From assembly GCA_902771735.1 (NCBI GenBank), contig CACXXO010000003.1, positions 51,137-115,136 on the forward strand: a stretch of 64,000 nucleotides of DNA. The letters run 5' to 3'. This DNA comes from an uncultured Bacteroidota bacterium (lineage in GTDB: Bacteria > Bacteroidota > Bacteroidia > Bacteroidales > P3). Position numbers and translations under genes: made by a program. The stretch's first letter is position 1. Each line of letters starts with the position of its first letter. Positions 17,793 to 27,084 of the stretch are shown piece by piece. The notes beneath the pieces were generated by a model. That model was given only the letters and a program-made list of their open reading frames with translations, was not told the origin of the DNA and ran no database searches.

Positions 17793-19616
17793 ATGCGAAA
17801 GATATTCATCATAGGGTTTATAGGTTTAATGGGCATACTGGGTCTCCGAGCTCAGGAGATGACCGTGCAAGCCCCCAAGCAAGTCTATCTTGGTGACAAT
17901 TTCAAGGTAAACTTTGTCATCAACGACAACGCCCGCGATTTTCAAGGGCCCACTTTCAAAGGGTTCTCCCTCCGCTCGGGACCCAACCGTGGCACCCAAC
18001 AGTCTGTCACGATGTACAACGGACAAATAACCAACTCGATACAGACCACATATTCTTACACTCTCACAGCCGATGTGGAAGGCACCTTCACCATCGGGTC
18101 CGCCACATGCACCGTCGACGGAAAGAAGCTCTCCACCAACAGTTTTACCATCAAGGTAGAGAAGATGAGCATGGCCCAACAACAGCAGCGCCAGCAACAA
18201 CAGCAGGCCCAGCAACAGCGCCGCCAGGCCTACGATCCCTGGGCCCAGCAACCTCAGCCTGCCTCGAAAATCGACGCCAACACCCTCTTTGCGCGTGCTT
18301 CTGTGAGCAACACCCACCCTTATCAGGGCGAACAAATCATCATTACATACAAAGTTTACACCCAAGTCCCCCTCAGCCAAGTGGGTATGGAAAAACTGCC
18401 CGGAAACAAAGGATTCTGGGCCGAAGACCTCAGTGCCAACAAGCAAATTAAGCAATACGAAGAGACCGTCAACGGGCAACACTATCAAGTGGCCGAAATA
18501 CGCCGCGGTGCACTTTTCGCACAGGAAAGCGGAAAACTATCCATCGACCCCCTCGACCTTAACGTGCTGGCCATGGTCCAACGCCAGCGTCGCCGCACCG
18601 GCACCCTGCTCGACCTTTTCGACGACCCCTTCTTCAATATGGCCCAAGCCGTCGAATATCCCCTACACACCAAACCCGTACAGGTCAACGTAAAACCCCT
18701 TCCCTCCGGTCCCGACGACTTTAGCGGTGCCGTGGGCAACTTCACTGTCAAGGGAGGCCTGAATCTCAACAAAGTGAAAGCCAATGAGGCCGTTTCCTAC
18801 CGACTCACTGTCAGCGGCCATGGCAACTTGATGCTTATCACTCCTCCTTCGCCGCAATTTCCATCTTCCTTCGAGGTCTACGACCCCCAAATTGAGGATA
18901 ACATCAACAAAGGAGACAACGGTGTCTCAGGAAACCGTTCCTATGAATGGGTACTCATCCCTCGCAGCCAAGGGAAATTCACCATCCCCGCCTATCGCTT
19001 CATCTACTTCGACCCATCCACCGCACAATATGTCACCCTCACTATCCCCGAACAGACCATCGACGTGGCAAAAGGCAAAGCCTCGACTTCGAGTATCAAG
19101 GATGACGTCACCCTCCTCAATCGCGACATCAACTACATCCATCCCATCGACGACCTCGACACCGCCACCGACGAAGAACACGCAGGTCTTCCTTTCTTCC
19201 TTTCCATCGCCGTCATCGGTCTGCTCACCGTTGCAGCCATCTTCCAGACAAAGAAACACCAAGCCGATACCCTCGACGTGACCGGCATGCGTAAGAAACG
19301 CGCCACCCGTATTGCCCGCCGCCGTCTGAAAAAAGCCGCCGCGCTCCTCGGTTCTGACGATACCAACGCCTTCTACGAGGAGATCTACAAAGCCATCTGG
19401 GGCTGTCTCTCCGACAAATACTCCATTCCTCTCTCTCAGCTCAATCGTGACAGTGTCAGCGCCTGCCTCGTCGAAAAACAGGTGCCCAACGAGCAGCAGG
19501 AGAGCATCATGAAGGTGCTTCAGGACGTCGACATCGCCCGCTTTGCCCCCGGCGACGCCCACGCCCAGAAACAAACCATCTACGACGAATCCCTGATTAT
19601 GATTGCCGAACTATAA
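17793..19616 (+). CDS. batD: BatD, oxygen tolerance membrane protein
   Basis: A 607-residue protein with a signal peptide (IFIIGFIGLMGILGLRAQ), a long extracytoplasmic beta-sandwich region in which the BatD pattern VQAPKQVYLGDNFKVNFVIN opens the first domain, a Gln-rich linker around residues 128-150, and one membrane helix near residue 470 (GLPFFLSIAVIGLLTVAAIF). A basic cytoplasmic tail ends the protein. Length and layout fit the BatD family. It lies 18 bases after batC and 12 before batE. Confidence 0.92.
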   Translation: MRKIFIIGFIGLMGILGLRAQEMTVQAPKQVYLGDNFKVNFVINDNARDFQGPTFKGFSLRSGPNRGTQQSVTMYNGQITNSIQTTYSYTLTADVEGTFTIGSATCTVDGKKLSTNSFTIKVEKMSMAQQQQRQQQQQAQQQRRQAYDPWAQQPQPASKIDANTLFARASVSNTHPYQGEQIIITYKVYTQVPLSQVGMEKLPGNKGFWAEDLSANKQIKQYEETVNGQHYQVAEIRRGALFAQESGKLSIDPLDLNVLAMVQRQRRRTGTLLDLFDDPFFNMAQAVEYPLHTKPVQVNVKPLPSGPDDFSGAVGNFTVKGGLNLNKVKANEAVSYRLTVSGHGNLMLITPPSPQFPSSFEVYDPQIEDNINKGDNGVSGNRSYEWVLIPRSQGKFTIPAYRFIYFDPSTAQYVTLTIPEQTIDVAKGKASTSSIKDDVTLLNRDINYIHPIDDLDTATDEEHAGLPFFLSIAVIGLLTVAAIFQTKKHQADTLDVTGMRKKRATRIARRRLKKAAALLGSDDTNAFYEEIYKAIWGCLSDKYSIPLSQLNRDSVSACLVEKQVPNEQQESIMKVLQDVDIARFAPGDAHAQKQTIYDESLIMIAEL

Positions 19617-19628
19617 CACTGTAACAAA

Positions 19629-20402
19629 ATGAAAAAGTATCTCATCCTACTGACAATATCAATTCTCCTTGCCCCCGCAGCAAATGCGATGATTTCCCCA
19701 GCTCAACTGAAAGTGGGGTATGCACAAGATGCCGACTCGCTCTATCGCATCAAAGATTATCAGGGTGCCGCGGCAGGTTACGAGTCCGTGCTGACAGACG
19801 GTTTCGCTTCCGCCGACCTCTACTATAACCTCGGAAACACATACTATCGCATGGGTCAGTTCGGCCGTGCCATTCTTAACTATGAACGTGCCCTCAGGCT
19901 CGAACCCGGCATGAGTGACGCCCGTCAAAATCTCGAACTGGCCAACAGCAAGACTGCAGACCGCATCACCTCCCTTCCCAAAATTTTCCTCGTCAATTGG
20001 TACGACGCACTCGTCACCCGTCTCTCCCCCTCCTCTTGGCGCACCATCGTAATCATCCTTGTCCTGATCGTTGCCATAGCGGTCTTCTTCCTCGTCACAT
20101 CCCGCGAGATTTCTCTCCGCAAAGGATCTCTCGCCACCCTCATCTCCGCCGGTATTCTCCTGATTCTCGCAGTGTGGTTCCTCATAGCTTCCACACAACA
20201 CTTCAACTCCCACGCTGAAGCCATTGTCCTCGAGCCCTCAGTAACTGTCAAAAGTTCCCCCGAACACCAGAGTGTCGACAAACTCATCCTCCACGAGGGC
20301 ACCAAAGTAACCATTACCGAGTCACTTGCCGGCTGGCACAAAATCACCCTCTCCGACGGCACAACAGGATGGTGCCAACAGGAAAACATCAAACGCATTT
20401 GA
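19629..20402 (+). CDS. batE: BatE, TPR and SH3-like membrane protein
   Basis: A 257-residue protein with signal peptide (KKYLILLTISILLAPAANA), TPR repeats at residues 30-110 (YNLGNTYYRMGQFGRAILNY, YERALRLEPG), two membrane helices (IVIILVLIVAIAVFFLV and GILLILAVWFLIAS) and a C-terminal SH3b-like domain ending in GTTGWCQQENIKRI. This is the BatE plan. Its stop overlaps the probable TTG start of the next gene, consistent with one transcript through to that gene. Confidence 0.9.
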   Translation: MKKYLILLTISILLAPAANAMISPAQLKVGYAQDADSLYRIKDYQGAAAGYESVLTDGFASADLYYNLGNTYYRMGQFGRAILNYERALRLEPGMSDARQNLELANSKTADRITSLPKIFLVNWYDALVTRLSPSSWRTIVIILVLIVAIAVFFLVTSREISLRKGSLATLISAGILLILAVWFLIASTQHFNSHAEAIVLEPSVTVKSSPEHQSVDKLILHEGTKVTITESLAGWHKITLSDGTTGWCQQENIKRI

Positions 20403-21757
20403 AAAAGATAAAACATAACAAGAATAGTCGACTGCGCATAATATTATGTGTAGCTTTGCTTTTCTGTTTTCAACCATCAATTTTCAATTCTGCGCACGCG
20501 CAAAACATCACCTACGACACCGACACCACCTGCGGTTGCGACATCGTCTATGTCGACGGAATTCAAACCACACGCGAAGGCGACCTCTACGGTTTCCGCC
20601 GCAGCGACGGCAAAGTCCTTTTCCCCAACATCTTCCGCTATGTCGACCAGTTCTCCGGCGGCTATTGTCGCGTATGGATTGAGGACTCCTCCGTTTCCGT
20701 CGAGCCAGGACAGGACCGTCCACTTCTCGCCGGCCTTATCGATTCCTCGGGCCGACAAGTCCTCCCCTGTCGCTATGCCGAAGTACGGCACCCCTCCAAC
20801 AACCGCATCCTCGTCTATGACGGCGAAAACATCGGTTTTTCCGATCTTCAAGGCAACATAGTCATTCCCATCCAGTACCGCGACGCCACCACCTTCTTCC
20901 AAGGACGTGCAGCCGTTGCTCTCGTCATCGACTCCGCCTACCTTCTATACACCTTCATCGACACCCTCGGACGACAGCTCTTTCCTCCCTCGTTCCAAAA
21001 CGCGCGGTCTTTCATCGACGGCTTCGCCCCCGTCCGCCGTTATGACCGTTGGGGTATCATCGACACCCTCGGCAACGAGATTCTCCCCACCGTTTATGAA
21101 GAACTCTCCATGCCCGACCACGGCTTCGTCTTTGCCGGAGACAACGAAGGATTGGCCCTCTTCAACCTAAACTCCAAAAACCCCGGTCATCCTGTCACGC
21201 AACCACTCTTCCGTCCCATAACTCTCCTTGCCGACGGCCGCATCGGTGTCTCTCGCAACGGCAAGTTAGGCTACCTTGACACCTTTGGCAACGAAGTCAT
21301 TCCATGCCAATACGATGAGATAGGCCCCTTCATCGACAATCGCGCCTTTGTCCGACTCGGCGACCTCTGCGGCATCATCGATACCCTTGGGCACCCGATT
21401 CTTCCTCTCCAATACTCCAACCGCACTCCCAAAGGACGCAAATATGTCTACTTCGACGGACTCGCCCTCGTCGAGCAAAACGGTCGCCTCGGCTACGTCG
21501 ACCGCGACGGCAACCTCGCCATCCCCTTCTATTTCGAGGAAGCCTACCAATTCTCCGAAGGCCTCGCGGCGGTACGCAAAGACGGCGCCTGGGGCTACAT
21601 CGACACCAACGGCGACATCTTCCTTCCCTTCATCTTCGACATCGCGCCTTCCTTCCGCTACGGCCGCGCCGAAGTCTACTTCTCGGGACGGCCGATCACC
21701 ATCGACAGACAAGGACGCTGCGTCCGCAACTGCAACGGTATCATATCCTTCCGCTAA
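20399..21757 (+). CDS. Secreted WG-repeat protein
   Basis: About 452 residues of WG/KWG repeats after a signal peptide ending NSAHAQ. At least eight repeat units are recognisable, for example YGFRRSDGKVLFP, WGIIDTLGNEILP, LGYLDTFGNEVIPCQYDEIG, LGYVDRDGNLAIPFYFEEA and WGYIDTNGDIFLPFIF. WG repeats are probably ligand- or protein-binding beta structures; no enzymatic motif is seen. No ATG suits the signal peptide; a TTG at 20399 overlapping the batE stop (TTGA) fits best, with an in-frame ATG at 20369 as the alternative. Its place in the bat run suggests an envelope role. Confidence 0.82.
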   Translation: MKKIKHNKNSRLRIILCVALLFCFQPSIFNSAHAQNITYDTDTTCGCDIVYVDGIQTTREGDLYGFRRSDGKVLFPNIFRYVDQFSGGYCRVWIEDSSVSVEPGQDRPLLAGLIDSSGRQVLPCRYAEVRHPSNNRILVYDGENIGFSDLQGNIVIPIQYRDATTFFQGRAAVALVIDSAYLLYTFIDTLGRQLFPPSFQNARSFIDGFAPVRRYDRWGIIDTLGNEILPTVYEELSMPDHGFVFAGDNEGLALFNLNSKNPGHPVTQPLFRPITLLADGRIGVSRNGKLGYLDTFGNEVIPCQYDEIGPFIDNRAFVRLGDLCGIIDTLGHPILPLQYSNRTPKGRKYVYFDGLALVEQNGRLGYVDRDGNLAIPFYFEEAYQFSEGLAAVRKDGAWGYIDTNGDIFLPFIFDIAPSFRYGRAEVYFSGRPITIDRQGRCVRNCNGIISFR

Positions 21758-21798
21758 GCCATTAAACCTATTAAACCAATTAAACCAATTAACACATC

Positions 21799-22206
21799 AT
21801 GCAACATCCCGGAACCGTCACCTCCGTCAAGAAAGGCTTCGTCACCGTCCAAATCACATCCCTCTCCGCCTGCGCTGCCTGTCAGGCCCACTCCAAGTGT
21901 GGCTTCGCTGAATCCAAGACCAAAACACTCGACATACCCACTGCACTCTGGCAGCAATACAACGTTGGCGAGCCCGTCACCGTTACCATTGACCATTCCC
22001 GCGGCCTTGCCGCCACTTGGTGGGCCTACCTCCTCCCCGCCATTCTCCTCATCACAGTCGTCGTTGCTTTCTCCCTTGCAGGATTCTCCGAACCCCTCGT
22101 CATACTTTTCTCTCTCTTCACCCTCGGCCTCTATATCCTTCTCCTATACATCCTACGCAAAAAACTCGACTCCAAATTCACCCTCACCATCACCCATAAC
22201 TCTTAA
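21799..22206 (+). CDS. SoxR-reducing-system RseC-like membrane protein
   Basis: A 135-residue membrane protein of the RseC/SoxR reducing system family. It opens with GTVTSVKKGFVTVQI and a cysteine cluster SACAACQAHSKCGF (C-x2-C-x5-C) expected to be redox-active or metal-binding. Two transmembrane helices follow (about 72-92 and 95-115). In many Bacteroidota it precedes the rnf electron-transport genes, but no rnf gene follows here; ruvC does, 11 bases later. The gap between the WG-repeat gene and this gene contains the repeated unit ATTAAACCA. Confidence 0.88.
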   Translation: MQHPGTVTSVKKGFVTVQITSLSACAACQAHSKCGFAESKTKTLDIPTALWQQYNVGEPVTVTIDHSRGLAATWWAYLLPAILLITVVVAFSLAGFSEPLVILFSLFTLGLYILLLYILRKKLDSKFTLTITHNS

Positions 22207-22217
22207 CCATTTTCTGA

Positions 22218-22802
22218 ATGCTAATCCTCGGAATCGACCCCGGCACCCAAATCCTCGGCTACAGTCTCCTCTCCACCGACGAAGTATCTCAGCCGCCTCA
22301 GATAGTGGCCATGGATGTGCTTTACCTAAAGAAAATTCCCGAGTTCAACCTCCGCATACGCCAAATATTCCTCTCTACAACACGACTCATCGACTCCTTC
22401 CACCCTGACCACCTCGCCATCGAGGCCCCCTTCTTTGGAAAAAACGTCCAGTCCATGCTAAAACTCGGCCGCGCACAAGGTGTGGCCATAGCTGCCGCCA
22501 TCTCGCGCGACCTCTCCGTCACCGAATACGAGCCCTCCGTCATCAAGCAACACATCACCGGCAACGGCAATGCCTCCAAGCAGCAGGTCGCTGCCATCCT
22601 CCAGTCTATACTCGGCTTTCAGCAAACTCCCAAATACCTCGACGCCACCGACGCCCTCGCCGTAGCCTACACCTGCCACCTCCACTTATCCAACCCCGTG
22701 GCTCAAATCCAGCAGCAGCTCAAGCCCAAACGCAAAAACCACAAATCAACCAAACAACAATGGTCAGACTTCATAACCCAAAACCCCGACATCGTAAATT
22801 GA
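22218..22802 (+). CDS. ruvC: Crossover junction endodeoxyribonuclease RuvC
   Basis: A 194-residue RuvC, the Holliday-junction resolvase that nicks recombination intermediates together with RuvAB. The RNase H-like core begins LILGIDPGTQILGYSLL (first catalytic Asp at residue 7), then LAIEAPFFGKNVQS (catalytic Glu), then SKQQVA and the last acidic pair in YLDATDALAVAYTCH. All four acidic residues are present. The C-terminal 20 residues are lysine-rich. It sits at the end of the bat run; ruvAB are not in the window. Confidence 0.95.
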   Translation: MLILGIDPGTQILGYSLLSTDEVSQPPQIVAMDVLYLKKIPEFNLRIRQIFLSTTRLIDSFHPDHLAIEAPFFGKNVQSMLKLGRAQGVAIAAAISRDLSVTEYEPSVIKQHITGNGNASKQQVAAILQSILGFQQTPKYLDATDALAVAYTCHLHLSNPVAQIQQQLKPKRKNHKSTKQQWSDFITQNPDIVN

Positions 22803-24076
22803 AAATCGAAAAAAACAGAATCAATGTTGGTCTTTCGCAAAATCGTTCTGCGGCAGCCAAATTCCTGATTCATAGTTCTTATTTACTAATCCTCATTTTA
22901 TTTTTCAGTGCTTGTGGTTCCAAGAGCCACAAACAGTTCGATCCCCAGAAAGTCAACTTCTCTGCCTCTCTCTCCCCTCTCTATGCTGGTCAACTCTACC
23001 CCTCCCTCCTCCTCGCACTCAACCAGGCCGACACCTCCCTCTCCGTCTCCCTCACCGCTCCAGCCAACAACGCCGTCCTACGCATTGTCGTCGACTCTTC
23101 CGCCTTTAACTACGTCACCATCCTTCAGGAGATACTCCCCTCCCGGGGCCAGACCTACACCTTCCATCCCTCCATCAAATGGAAGTACGACCAGTTGCGC
23201 CTCGTCCGCCAACACCGCCCCCTCGACCTCACCTTCTCCTGCTACATCAACGACGAGGAAGTCGACATTGAGAACCTCCACCTCGACATCCGTTCTGTCA
23301 ACGAATGCCCACTCTCCCTCCGCTCCCCCGACGGCACTGTTGTCGACACACGTTTCCTTTTCGCCGCCTACGTCAACGAAGAACATCCCGCCATCCAACA
23401 GATACTCAGCGACATCCTCGACCAAGGCATCGTGCGCAAACTCCAAGGCTACCAATCCTCTCGCCCCTCCGACGTCACCGACCAAGCCTTCGCCGTATGG
23501 TACTATGCCCTCAACCGCGGCATTTCCTACTCCTCCATCTCCTGCACCCCCAACCCCAACCCACGCGCCAACGTCCAGCACATCCGCTTCTTCGACGAAG
23601 TCCACAACACACGTCAGGCCAACTGCATCGACGCCTGCGTCTTCCTCGCCTCCATCCTGCGCAAGATAGGCCTCCGACCCGTCATCTTCGTCGAACCCTG
23701 CCACGCCTACCTCGGCTACTACACCGACCGCAAAAACAAAAACATCGCCCTCCTCGAAACAACCATCACCTCCTGGGTCAACTTTCCTCAACTGCGCCGC
23801 TCGCTTCTCCCCGACGGCCAACTCCCCGAAAAAGAACTCGATAAAATATCCAAATACCTCACCTCCAACCAACTCGACGACTACCGCAACCGCCGCATCT
23901 CCACCGACCAAGTACTCATCCTCGTCGCACGATCTCTCTTCGACAAAGCCTCCGAATACGACCGCGAGACATACGAAGCCAACCGCGACCACTTCGCCGA
24001 CCCCTCAAACATCTCCTACCAACAACTCGACATCCAGACCCTCCGTCAGCAGATACAACCCATCACTGGCGAATAG
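22760..24076 (+). CDS. Transglutaminase-like lipoprotein
   Basis: A large lipoprotein with a Cys-His-Asp/Glu transglutaminase-like domain in its C-terminal half: NCIDACVFLASILRKIG (candidate nucleophile Cys), PCHAYLGYY (His) and LLETT. The lipobox is LFFSACGS. The annotated ATG at 22760 overlaps ruvC by 43 bases and would put about 35 extra residues before the signal peptide; the true start is probably a non-ATG codon near 22797-22865, which I cannot decide. The first half of the mature region is a beta-sandwich-like segment. Whether it cross-links, hydrolyses peptides or is inactive cannot be told. It precedes a strong terminator. Confidence 0.75.
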   Translation: MVRLHNPKPRHRKLKIEKNRINVGLSQNRSAAAKFLIHSSYLLILILFFSACGSKSHKQFDPQKVNFSASLSPLYAGQLYPSLLLALNQADTSLSVSLTAPANNAVLRIVVDSSAFNYVTILQEILPSRGQTYTFHPSIKWKYDQLRLVRQHRPLDLTFSCYINDEEVDIENLHLDIRSVNECPLSLRSPDGTVVDTRFLFAAYVNEEHPAIQQILSDILDQGIVRKLQGYQSSRPSDVTDQAFAVWYYALNRGISYSSISCTPNPNPRANVQHIRFFDEVHNTRQANCIDACVFLASILRKIGLRPVIFVEPCHAYLGYYTDRKNKNIALLETTITSWVNFPQLRRSLLPDGQLPEKELDKISKYLTSNQLDDYRNRRISTDQVLILVARSLFDKASEYDRETYEANRDHFADPSNISYQQLDIQTLRQQIQPITGE

Positions 24077-24121
24077 CCTCCTTCACCCCCCCACGTTTTT
24101 TTTTTAACATCCACACCCCTC

Positions 24122-24161
24122 ACGGGAGCCCCACCCACCAAACGGCTCCCGTCTCTTTTTT
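24122..24161 (+). terminator. Intrinsic terminator after the transglutaminase-like gene
   Basis: A 9-bp perfect stem (24122-24130 with 24144-24152) followed by CTCTTTTTTT. It ends the long moxR-bat-ruvC run 46 bases after the last stop codon. Confidence 0.87.
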
Positions 24162-24246
24162 TGCCTAAACAAATTTAACTTAAATTACCCTAAATACACA
24201 AAAAACACCAAACATCTATCAACTAAGCACATACACCCTATCAACT

Positions 24247-24304
24247 CCCAGTCAACTCCCTACCAACTCCTACCGCGGTAGGAGTTGGTAGGGAGTTGAC
24301 TGGG
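24247..24304. repeat. Large intergenic palindrome, copy C (perfect)
   Basis: A perfect 58-base palindrome: every one of 29 arm positions (24247-24275) pairs with 24276-24304, including the tip CCGCGG. The outer arm reads CCCAGTCAACTCC, unlike the CCCTACCAACTCC of copy D, yet both arms carry the matching change. It sits between the terminator of the upstream gene and the promoter of the caspase-like gene. Confidence 0.93.
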
Positions 24305-24359
24305 CTTTGGTGGGGAGAAGGAGCGAGGGTGGTGGCAAGGTGGCAGGGAAGATTTTTTT

Positions 24360-24390
24360 TTTGTCATGTAGGAGAATTTTTGTATTTTTG
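24360..24390 (+). promoter_or_regulatory. Promoter of the OmpA/caspase-like gene
   Basis: -33 TTTG at 24360-24363 and -7 TATTTTTG at 24383-24390 with a 19-base spacer, matching the Bacteroidota consensus. The ATG follows at 24421, so the leader is about 25 bases. Confidence 0.75.
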
Positions 24391-24420
24391 CATTTTGTTT
24401 TGGAATCTAAATTAATAGAG

Positions 24421-26193
24421 ATGAAGAGAGTTATACCATTGATGCTGATGATGCTGACGCTGGTGCCTGTGAAGGCGCAGGTTGGCGAGAAGATGTTGAA
24501 CCGGCGTTATCAGAACGAGATCCGGGACTCGCTGGCGCAGGTGGTTGCGAACCGCGAGAGGGAGATGCAGCGTTATGCTGAGGGAGCGCTGGCGGCGCTG
24601 CCGAACGAGGAGAAGTTGTATGACGAGAGTTATATTACGGTTGTGGCAGACCTGATTGACACGTTCTGGGCAGACGGGACGATGCATTTGGATTTGGTGT
24701 ACCGCCTGAGTTACAACTGCAAGCATTTGGAGGGCTACACGGACGACTATGCGCTGGGGACGTACGACGTGGACTCGTCGAACAGCGCGCGTGCGATCTG
24801 CAACCTGACAAAGAGGTTTGTGGAGGAAGAGCTGAGGGATGTGTTCGAGAGGGGCAAGGAGGTGGAGGTGATATTGTCGTCGTCGGCCGACGGGACGGAG
24901 TTTACGCAGGCGGTGGAGTATGACGGGCGCTACGGTGACTTCCGCTACTGCCCGGTGGTGTTCAACGGGGAGAGGCTGCGCATCTCGGTGGACCGGGAGA
25001 CGGGCATCAGGAACAACTGCCAGCTGGCTTATATGAGGGCGCAGGGAGTGCGTGCGTATTTGGAGGAGAATATAGCTGCGCTGCGGGGAACGGTGAACAG
25101 TTACCGCTATGTGACGCATTCATACAGGGATTCGGTGAACACGCACTACTACCGCCGCTCGAGCATCGAGATGCGTGTGAGGGATGTTTTCAGTGAGACC
25201 GTGGAGCGCATGCAGCGAGAACGGATGAGGGACGACTATGTGGATTACAACATACCTGTGACGGCGGAGAAGAATCCGGATACCTATGTGCTGATTATCG
25301 CGAACGAGCAATACACGACGGCGCTGGTGCCGGATGTGCCGTATGCGCTGAACGACGGGTTGAGCGACAGTCTGTATTTCGTGCGGGCGCTGGGAGTGCC
25401 GCAAAGACATGTGAAGATTCTGCGCAACGCGACGAAAAGGGAGATTGAGCAGGAGGGCATCCACTGGCTGACGGACCTGTCGAAGGCTGTGGCGAGAAAG
25501 AATGGTGATGAGACGGTACCGGTGGCGAACATCATCATCTGCTATGCAGGTCACGGATTCACCGACTTGGACGGGGTGGCCTATCTGGTTCCCAACGGAC
25601 TGAACACGGAGGATATAGCCTCGCTCGAGGGCAAGAGCGGCGGATGCTCGCTTTTTGGCTGCGGAAAGAAGAAGGATAAGGATAAAAAGGGAGAGGAAGC
25701 CTACGACATCGTGCTGAAGAAGAAGGAGGTGAAACGACTGGCCGAGCAGTGCCTCTCAATCGAGGAGCTGTGCAACAAGTTCAATAACAAAGTGGTGCCG
25801 GTGAAGAACCTGACGGTGGTGATCGACGCGTCGTTTGACGGCCAGGGGCGCGACGGGAAACCCATCTTCCGCGCAGACCGCAAGAAGGAAGAGAAGAAAA
25901 AACGCCGCAAAGCAAGCCTGCGGAGCGACGCAGTGGTGCTGCTGGCGGCGGAATACGACCGCACGGCCTTTGCTTTCGAGAAGCACGAGCATGGATTCCT
26001 GACGTATTTCCTGCTGCACGAAGTGAAGCTGCAGAAAGACAATATTTTCAGAATGACCTACCAGGACATCTACGAAGAGGTGTGGCGCAAGCTGAACAAG
26101 GAGTCGGCCTTGCAGAACAAGTGGCAGGAGATCAGCGGCATTGCCGGCGGGAGATACAAGGAGGACTGGCAGAGAATGAAGGTCAAGAATTAA
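24421..26193 (+). CDS. OmpA-like/caspase-like fusion, catalytic Cys replaced by Ser
   Basis: A 590-residue exported protein. Signal peptide residues 1-20 (ends VKAQ). Residues about 148-220 resemble an OmpA-C peptidoglycan-binding fold: VEVILSSSADGTEF and NNCQLAYMRAQGVRAYLEE keep the Asp and the Arg of the LxxxRAxxVxxYL helix. Residues about 288-500 form a caspase/metacaspase p20-like domain with the His in IIICYAGHG (H378). The segment where the Cys nucleophile is expected (DxCxxG) reads VVIDASFDG, so residue 471 is Ser. A lysine-rich insert (KKKDKDKKG) lies between them. It could be a pseudo-enzyme or a scaffold; the identification of the OmpA part is less sure than the caspase part. Confidence 0.78.
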   Translation: MKRVIPLMLMMLTLVPVKAQVGEKMLNRRYQNEIRDSLAQVVANREREMQRYAEGALAALPNEEKLYDESYITVVADLIDTFWADGTMHLDLVYRLSYNCKHLEGYTDDYALGTYDVDSSNSARAICNLTKRFVEEELRDVFERGKEVEVILSSSADGTEFTQAVEYDGRYGDFRYCPVVFNGERLRISVDRETGIRNNCQLAYMRAQGVRAYLEENIAALRGTVNSYRYVTHSYRDSVNTHYYRRSSIEMRVRDVFSETVERMQRERMRDDYVDYNIPVTAEKNPDTYVLIIANEQYTTALVPDVPYALNDGLSDSLYFVRALGVPQRHVKILRNATKREIEQEGIHWLTDLSKAVARKNGDETVPVANIIICYAGHGFTDLDGVAYLVPNGLNTEDIASLEGKSGGCSLFGCGKKKDKDKKGEEAYDIVLKKKEVKRLAEQCLSIEELCNKFNNKVVPVKNLTVVIDASFDGQGRDGKPIFRADRKKEEKKKRRKASLRSDAVVLLAAEYDRTAFAFEKHEHGFLTYFLLHEVKLQKDNIFRMTYQDIYEEVWRKLNKESALQNKWQEISGIAGGRYKEDWQRMKVKN

Positions 26194-26243
26194 GAGTTGA
26201 CAATAAGGTCTAAGATTCTAAAAGTCTAAAAATATTTTTTATT

Positions 26244-27077
26244 ATGGATAAACTCATCATCACCGCCGCCATCTGCGGCGCAGAAGTCACCAAAGAACAG
26301 AACCCCAACGTCCCCTACACGGTAGAGGAGATCGTCCGCGAGGCGAAGAGCGCCGTCGACGCTGGCGCCGCCATCGTGCACCTGCATGTCCGGGAGGACG
26401 ACGGCACGCCGACGCAGAGCCACGTGCGCTTCCAGGAGTGCACGGAGGCCATCCTGAAGGCTTGCCCCAACGTGATCTTGATTCCCAGCACGGGCGGTGC
26501 CGTAGGAATGACCCCCGACGAGCGTCTCGACTCGACCAACACGACCCCCGTCCCCGAAATGGCCACCCTTGACTGCGGTACCTGCAACTTCGGCGACGAC
26601 ATTTTCGACAACACGATGCCGACGATGCGTGCCTTTGGCAAACGCATGATCGAGAAGGGTATCAAACCCGAGTACGAGTGCTTCGAAATGGGTCACTTGG
26701 ACACCATCCTCACTATGGCCCGCAAGGGTGAGGTACCTGGCAATCCCATGCAATTTAATTTCGTGTTGGGTGTTCCCGGCTGCACCCCCGCCACCGTCGA
26801 CAACCTCTGCTGGCTGGTAAACAAGATACCCGCAGGCAGCACCTGGACCGCCACTGGCATCGGCCGCCACGCTTTCACGCTGGCCGCTCCCGCCATCGTG
26901 ATGGGCGGCAACGTGCGCGTGGGTTTTGAGGACAACCTCTACTTGGAGCGCGGAGTGCTGGCCAAGAGCAACGGCGAGTTGGTGGACAAGGTGGTCCGCA
27001 TGGCCAAACTGCTGGGTCGCCAGGTGGCCACCAGCGACGAGGCTCGTGAGATTCTTTCACTCAAACCCAGAAATTAA
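26244..27077 (+). CDS. kce: Beta-keto acid cleavage enzyme (Kce/BKACE family)
   Basis: A 277-residue TIM-barrel enzyme of the BKACE (DUF849) family, whose prototype Kce splits 3-keto-5-aminohexanoate with acetyl-CoA to give acetoacetate and 3-aminobutyryl-CoA in lysine fermentation. Visible motifs are the metal-binding HLHVREDDG (H46, H48), IPSTGGAVGMTPDER, YECFEMGHLD and VRVGFEDN, whose Glu is the third metal ligand. Length matches the family (about 275). BKACE members accept many beta-keto acids, and no kamA, kamDE or kdd gene is nearby, so the substrate is not settled. It is followed after seven bases by the deiminase-like gene. Confidence 0.85.
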   Translation: MDKLIITAAICGAEVTKEQNPNVPYTVEEIVREAKSAVDAGAAIVHLHVREDDGTPTQSHVRFQECTEAILKACPNVILIPSTGGAVGMTPDERLDSTNTTPVPEMATLDCGTCNFGDDIFDNTMPTMRAFGKRMIEKGIKPEYECFEMGHLDTILTMARKGEVPGNPMQFNFVLGVPGCTPATVDNLCWLVNKIPAGSTWTATGIGRHAFTLAAPAIVMGGNVRVGFEDNLYLERGVLAKSNGELVDKVVRMAKLLGRQVATSDEAREILSLKPRN

Positions 27078-27084
27078 GACAACA

